A stretch of 64,000 nucleotides of DNA from Aquitalea aquatilis. Lineage in GTDB: Bacteria; Pseudomonadota; Gammaproteobacteria; Burkholderiales; Chromobacteriaceae. The stretch lies in contig NZ_CP039731.1 of the NCBI RefSeq assembly GCF_005155025.1, forward strand, positions 1,550,001 through 1,614,000. Direction: 5' to 3'. Made by a program: the position numbers and the translations under genes. The notes beneath the pieces are model-generated. The model was not told the DNA's origin. It saw nothing but the letters and a program-made list of their open reading frames with translations, and searched no databases. Positions 59,869-64,000 of this stretch are shown piece by piece. How positions within the stretch are numbered: the stretch's first letter is position 1; each line of letters starts with the position of its first letter.

Positions 59869-61161
59869 TCAGGCGGCTTTTCCTGCCGGCAGTGCGGCCG
59901 CCATGGCGCCATCCATGTCCTGCGCAGCCAGGGCCAGAATGGTCGGGTCGATGCGCTGTTGCGCCGCCAGTTGCTGCAGGGTGGCCAGCACTGCGTCGGC
60001 ACTGAGTCCGGCGCGGTAGGGCCTGTCCTGGGCCAGTGCCTGAAAGATGTCGGCCACGCGCAGGATGCGCGCCTCGATGCACATGCTGGCTGCGCTCAGG
60101 TGGAAGGGATAGCCGTGGCCATCCGGTTCTTCGTGGTGATAGGCCGCCCAGCAGGCGATTTCTTCAAAGCCGCGGATATGCCGCAGGATCTGGTAGGTTT
60201 CAAAGCTGTGGGCATTGATCAGGCTGCGTTCGCGGCTAGTGAGGCCGGCGGGCTTTTCCAGTATTTCATCCGGCACGCGCAGCTTGCCCAGGTCATGCAG
60301 CAGGGCGGCAATTTCCAGTTGATCACAACGTCCTGGCGTCAGCCCCAGTCGCTCGGCCAGCCAGCGCGACAGGCCGGCCACGCCTTGCGAGTGGCGCGCG
60401 GTAAACGGGCTTTTGGCATCGACAATGCAGGAAAACAGCGTGGCCAGTTGCTTGAGCTGCGCCGTGCTGGCCTGGCAGGGCAGGCTCAGTTCGCGCATGT
60501 CCTGCAACATGCCGGCAATGCCGCGTGGCTCCAGTTGCAACCAGAAGGCTTCGGCTTGCGACGCTTGCAGAAAAGCCTCGACCAACTGCGGGGCAAAGTG
60601 CTGGCCGCTACGCTGGGCGATCTGCTCACGGATGGCCGGCGTGTGGGTGAGCAATTCGCCGCTGCTGTAAAAGGCCGCTGCCATGGCGTCCACCCGGTCT
60701 ACCAGATAGATCAGGTTGGCCTGTTCGGCTATTTCGCGGCTGAGGCCAGGCATGGCCGCCAGTTTTTCCCATGGGGTGTGGTGATAGCGTACCGGCTCTG
60801 CCATGGCGGCCAGCGGGGTAAAGCTGGCCAGCAGGGCTGCGCCAGTCAGGCAATGCTGCTGGGAGCCGGCCCAGTCGAACTCGCTGACCAGATGCTGATG
60901 GGTGCGGGTGGAGGAGACGCCGATATCGTGCAGCAGGCCCAGATCGAACAGAAAATTGGCCTGTTGCCGGCTCAGGCCCAGCGTCAGTGCGCAGTGATAA
61001 GCCATGATGCCGACCCGCTTGCCGTGGGCCACATCATCGATGCCGACCAGATCAAGCGCATCGGACAGCGCGTGTATCACTTCGCGCAGGTCGACATGGA
61101 TGCTGCAGTCAGCAGCGGTGGCGGAAAGGGGGGAGGCGACAGGCATGGTGGTCTTTCGCAT
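59869..61161 (-). CDS. Tandem HD / HD-GYP domain protein, putative c-di-GMP phosphodiesterase
   Basis: A 430-residue soluble protein with two HD domains. The first (about 40-160) has His46, LLHDIG (78-79 HD), HH at 127-128 and a late Asp in DRVDAM. The second (about 250-415) is a full HD-GYP domain: HSQGVAGLS, LLHDLGKL, HHEEPDGHGYP (342-352) and ILRVADIFQALAQDRPYR. HD-GYP proteins hydrolyse c-di-GMP to GMP via pGpG. No receiver or membrane domain is present, so the first HD may sense or act itself. The start could also be the ATG five codons downstream; neither has a strong ribosome binding site. Confidence 0.9.
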   Translation of the reverse strand: MRKTTMPVASPLSATAADCSIHVDLREVIHALSDALDLVGIDDVAHGKRVGIMAYHCALTLGLSRQQANFLFDLGLLHDIGVSSTRTHQHLVSEFDWAGSQQHCLTGAALLASFTPLAAMAEPVRYHHTPWEKLAAMPGLSREIAEQANLIYLVDRVDAMAAAFYSSGELLTHTPAIREQIAQRSGQHFAPQLVEAFLQASQAEAFWLQLEPRGIAGMLQDMRELSLPCQASTAQLKQLATLFSCIVDAKSPFTARHSQGVAGLSRWLAERLGLTPGRCDQLEIAALLHDLGKLRVPDEILEKPAGLTSRERSLINAHSFETYQILRHIRGFEEIACWAAYHHEEPDGHGYPFHLSAASMCIEARILRVADIFQALAQDRPYRAGLSADAVLATLQQLAAQQRIDPTILALAAQDMDGAMAAALPAGKAA

Positions 61162-61296
61162 CAGATGATCGGGCAGTCCACTCAGGGGACTGTTCTCTCA
61201 ATCTAATGCATGCCGGTAGCGCCCGAAAGGCGGAATATTGCTTGTCCTTGACATGCCGCAGGCAGCGCGGTGGCCTGCGACGCACGTACAAAAGCA

Positions 61297-61324
61297 AAAG
61301 GCCAACTCCTTGGAGCTGGCCTTT
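61297..61324 (-). terminator. Intrinsic terminator of the tRNA-Met pair
   Basis: On the minus strand AAAGGCCAGCTCC pairs with GGAGTTGGCCTTT (one G-U) around AA, followed by TGCTTTTG. It lies 11 bases after the downstream tRNA-Met. Confidence 0.92.
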
Positions 61325-61334
61325 GCGGTAATGC

Positions 61335-61411
<77 letters not shown>

Positions 61412-61444
61412 GGGAGCTTTGCGTGAGCAAAACTCGGAAAACTG

Positions 61445-61521
<77 letters not shown>

Positions 61522-61618
61522 ACATTTCTCGATGCGCTTGCACCGAGACGCGAACTATACGCAGCGTTTTTTCGGCTGTCAACCAAAAATGCGTGCGATC
61601 TGCGGCGGGCTTGCTGCG

Positions 61619-62770
61619 TTACAGGGTGTGGCAGCGGTCGCCCTGGGTAAAGCCCAGCCAGTCGATGCTGATGCCACGGCCAAAGCCGATCACCTTGAAC
61701 AGTTCTCCCATCTCCTGCATGGACAGCAGCTTTTGCACCATGGCCACCACTGGCAGATAGCTGGCGCTGTCGTCGGCATCCAGTTCGCCCAAGAGCTGGG
61801 TGATGCCGGCATTGATCAGGAATTGCGCCTGGGTGGTGTAGCCGATCAGGTCCAGCCCGGCATCGATACCGGCCTGGGCAATGGCGGTGAAGTCCACGTG
61901 ACAGGTGAGGTCCATCAGGCCGGGCAGGAAGAAGGGATCGTCCACGGTGTGGTGGCGGTAATGGCCGATCAGCGTACCCATATGGCGTTGCGGGTGGTAG
62001 AACTCGGCTGCCGGGTAGCCATAGTCCACCAGCAGGATGGCCCCGCGCACCAGGTGGCGCGCCAGGGTGTGGATGAAGGCGGTGTTGCTCAGGCTCAGTT
62101 CGCTGATATAGCCGGCCTGGCTGATGTTCAGTGCCGCTGCCTGCCCTTGAAGGGCCGGGTCCTGGATGGGGCGGTCCTGCCAGATGAACTGCTCACCCTC
62201 CAGCGCCACGCCGCGTTGTTGCGGTTCGGGGGTCCAGTGCAACAGCTCGCAGGGCATGGCATCCAGCACTTCATTGCCGATCACCACGCCATCCAGTTCG
62301 GCCGGCAGCACGCTCAGCCATTGCAGGCGGTCCGCCAGATGGGGCAGGGCGGCGCGGATGGCGTTTTGCTGGCGCTCGATCAGGTCGGCCGACAGGTCGA
62401 TGATGATGTACTGTTCCGGCAGGCAGTCCAGCGCTTCCAGTTCGGTGAGGATGTCGATGGCCAGCTTGCCGGTGCCGGCACCGAATTCATACAGCTTGCC
62501 GGCCGTTTGCGGCAGCAGTTCGGCAATCTGTCTGGCCAGGGTGCGGCCAAAAAACGCCGACATCTCCGGCGCGGTGGTAAAGTCGCCGGCGCTGCCCAGC
62601 TTGTGGCTGCCGGCCGAGTAATAGCCCATGCCGGGTGCGTACAGCGCCAGTTCCATATAGCGTGAAAAGGGAATCCAGCCGCCGGCGTCGCTGATGGCCT
62701 GGCGGATATGGGTGCACAGTGCCTGGCTGGTGGCCAGTGCCGCCGTGCTGGGAGCGGGTAAGGTGGTCAT
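61619..62770 (-). CDS. MidA/NDUFAF7-family SAM-dependent methyltransferase
   Basis: A 383-residue class I methyltransferase of the Methyltransf_28 (DUF185) family. It has RYMELALYAPGMGYYSAG, the SAM motif YEFGAGTGKLAID, NEVLDAMPCE and GTLIGHYRHHTVDDPF, all hallmarks. Homologues methylate an arginine of the complex I subunit NDUFS2 in mitochondria; the bacterial target is not established. The ATG giving MTTLPAPST is chosen because AGGA lies eight bases upstream; an ATG three codons earlier abuts that site. Confidence 0.9.
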   Translation of the reverse strand: MTTLPAPSTAALATSQALCTHIRQAISDAGGWIPFSRYMELALYAPGMGYYSAGSHKLGSAGDFTTAPEMSAFFGRTLARQIAELLPQTAGKLYEFGAGTGKLAIDILTELEALDCLPEQYIIIDLSADLIERQQNAIRAALPHLADRLQWLSVLPAELDGVVIGNEVLDAMPCELLHWTPEPQQRGVALEGEQFIWQDRPIQDPALQGQAAALNISQAGYISELSLSNTAFIHTLARHLVRGAILLVDYGYPAAEFYHPQRHMGTLIGHYRHHTVDDPFFLPGLMDLTCHVDFTAIAQAGIDAGLDLIGYTTQAQFLINAGITQLLGELDADDSASYLPVVAMVQKLLSMQEMGELFKVIGFGRGISIDWLGFTQGDRCHTL

Positions 62771-62910
62771 GGAATGCATCCTGCTACAATGTGCGGCGAT
62801 TGTGGGCGAAAGCAGGGCGCGGGAGAAGAGGCCCCGCGCATTTTATCGCCGTCTAGCGCTGGCCGGTGCGTGTCGCCGGCAGTGGGTAACCATTCGGAGA
62901 TGAACAGCAG

Positions 62911-63684
62911 ATGGCGCGACAGCAAGAAGCCGCCGAGCAGGTGCTCGAGCAGCGCGTGGTGTTGATTACCGGTGCGGCGCGCCGGGTTGGTGCGGGCATT
63001 GCCCGGTTGTTGCATGCGCGCGGCCTGCGGCTTTTGCTGCATTATCGCGGCTCGCAGCGCGAGGCCGAGGCACTGGCGGCCGAGCTTAATGGCCGGCGGC
63101 CGGCTTCGGTGCGGCTGTTGCAGGCTGATTTGCTGGACATGCAGGGCTTGCAGCAGTTGGCAGCACAGGCGGTGGCCGCTTTTGGCCGGCTGGATGGCCT
63201 CGTCAACAATGCCTCCAGTTTTTTCCCTACCGAGCTGGGCGAGATCGACGAGCTGGCCTGGCACGACCTGATGGGCAGCAATCTCAAGGCACCGCTGTTT
63301 CTCAGCCAGGCAGTGGCCCCGGCCCTGCGTCGTAGTGGCGGGGCCATCGTTGGCATTTCCGACATTCACGTCGAGCGGCCCATGCGTCGCCACGTGGTGT
63401 ACAACCTGGCCAAGGCCGGCCATGCCCAGCTGATCCGCAGCCTGGCGCTGGAGCTGGCCCCGCTGGTGCGGGTGAACGGCGTGGCACCGGGGGTGAATCT
63501 GTGGCCGGAGGACGATGCCTCGTTTGATGCGGCCGAGCGTGCCAGTATCGAGGCCACCATTCCGCTGCAACGTACCGGCCAGCCGGATGACATTGCCCGC
63601 GCCGTGGCTTTCCTGTTGCTGGATGCCAGCTATGTCACCGGCCAGATCCTGGCGGTGGATGGTGGTCGCAGCATCGTGCTGTAG
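62911..63684 (+). CDS. Pteridine-reductase-like short-chain dehydrogenase
   Basis: A 257-residue SDR. The nucleotide motif reads TGAARRVG (20-27), the RR variant characteristic of pteridine reductase/FolM-type enzymes that use NADPH, with NNASSFFPT (99-), Ser150 and the catalytic Tyr164/Lys168 in YNLAK. It would reduce dihydrofolate or dihydromonapterin to the tetrahydro form. GGAGA lies ten bases before the ATG. ttcA follows 100 bases later. Confidence 0.88.
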   Translation: MARQQEAAEQVLEQRVVLITGAARRVGAGIARLLHARGLRLLLHYRGSQREAEALAAELNGRRPASVRLLQADLLDMQGLQQLAAQAVAAFGRLDGLVNNASSFFPTELGEIDELAWHDLMGSNLKAPLFLSQAVAPALRRSGGAIVGISDIHVERPMRRHVVYNLAKAGHAQLIRSLALELAPLVRVNGVAPGVNLWPEDDASFDAAERASIEATIPLQRTGQPDDIARAVAFLLLDASYVTGQILAVDGGRSIVL

Positions 63685-63784
63685 GTCTTGCCGCCACAGC
63701 CGCAGGCCATGCCGGGAAAGAGCGTGGATTTTGGCGGGGAAAAACAGTAAAATCGCCTGTTTTTCAATTTCTTAGCCGTACCCC

Positions 63785-64000
63785 ATGTCCGAACAGAACG
63801 CCGTACTCGACGACAAGGCCAAAAAGGCCGCCTTCGAGGGCAATAAACTGGCCAAGCGCCTGCGTCACCATGTGGGTGATGCCATCAATGATTTCAACAT
63901 GATCGAAGAGGGCGACCGGATCATGGTGTGTCTGTCCGGCGGCAAGGACAGCTATACCATGCTGGACATCCTGCTGGGTCTGCAAAAATCCGCCCCTATC
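63785..64000 (+). CDS. ttcA: tRNA 2-thiocytidine biosynthesis protein TtcA (partial)
   Basis: The first 72 codons are present; the gene runs off the right edge. TtcA is an iron-sulfur, ATP-dependent enzyme forming 2-thiocytidine at position 32 of some tRNAs. The PP-loop SGGKDS lies at 51-56 within [17 protein letters not shown], and [20 protein letters not shown] is a typical N-terminal segment. The cysteine pairs lie beyond the window. Confidence 0.95.
   Translation, partial: MSEQNAVLDDKAKKAAFEGNKLAKRLRHHVGDAINDFNMIEEGDRIMVCLSGGKDSYTMLDILLGLQKSAPI

Overview
The window is a chromosomal segment of a betaproteobacterium, most likely of the order Neisseriales (Chromobacterium/Aquitalea/Vogesella-like). 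I infer this from the Neisseria-like ribosomal and RNA polymerase sequences, the tRNA-tuf-secE-nusG-rpl-rpoBC-str-S10-spc-alpha run in one block, and a core genome rich in C/G-ending codons. No phage, transposase, CRISPR array or obvious island is present; nearly all of it is housekeeping DNA with a few accessory operons.

Layout. 1-2989: ftsE (partial) and ftsY on the minus strand, a roughly 700-base stretch without a recognisable gene, then rsmD and a 2[4Fe-4S] ferredoxin. 3088-35234: a 32-kb translation/transcription superblock, all plus strand: tRNA-Tyr, tRNA-Gly, tRNA-Thr, tuf, tRNA-Trp, secE, nusG, rplK, rplA, an L10-type leader, a second tRNA-Thr, rplJ, rplL, rpoB, rpoC, rpsL, rpsG, fusA, a second tuf, rpsJ, the S10 and spc genes, secY, a decayed infA, rpmJ, rpsM, rpsK, rpsD, rpoA and rplQ. 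Internal promoters are visible before tRNA-Tyr, rplK, rpsL, rplN and rpsM. Intrinsic terminators or hairpins lie before secE, rpoB, rpoC, rpsL and rplC and after rplQ.

35373-42602: a MOSC protein and a MocR-type regulator face a beta-alanine/omega-amino-acid catabolic pair (aminotransferase plus CoA-acylating semialdehyde dehydrogenase), followed by a chemoreceptor. 42601-48859 (minus): an envelope/RNA-maturation operon running from a secreted small protein through miaB, a YciI-like protein, a small membrane protein, phoH, ybeY, corC and lnt. 49307-55219: a ribose operon in the order rbsK-rbsD-rbsA-rbsC-rbsB with a LacI-family regulator. 55354-61161: a MASE1-CHASE-GGDEF-EAL protein, a HugZ-like flavin-barrel protein, a degenerate pseudouridine-synthase homologue and a tandem HD/HD-GYP protein. 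61335-64000: two identical tRNA-Met genes, a MidA/NDUFAF7-type methyltransferase, a pteridine-reductase-like SDR and the start of ttcA.

Most notable observations: the essential gene infA is a frameshifted, stop-containing relic at its canonical place between secY and rpmJ; a complete tRNA-Thr gene sits between the L10 autoregulatory leader and rplJ; a strong terminator hairpin separates rpsJ from rplC and a strong promoter plus hairpin leader separates rpsQ from rplN; an RsuA/RluF-family protein has lost the catalytic aspartate; three direct repeats sit upstream of the MocR-controlled pair; and a nested palindromic element lies ahead of the ribose operon. I did not find a clearly new multi-gene system.
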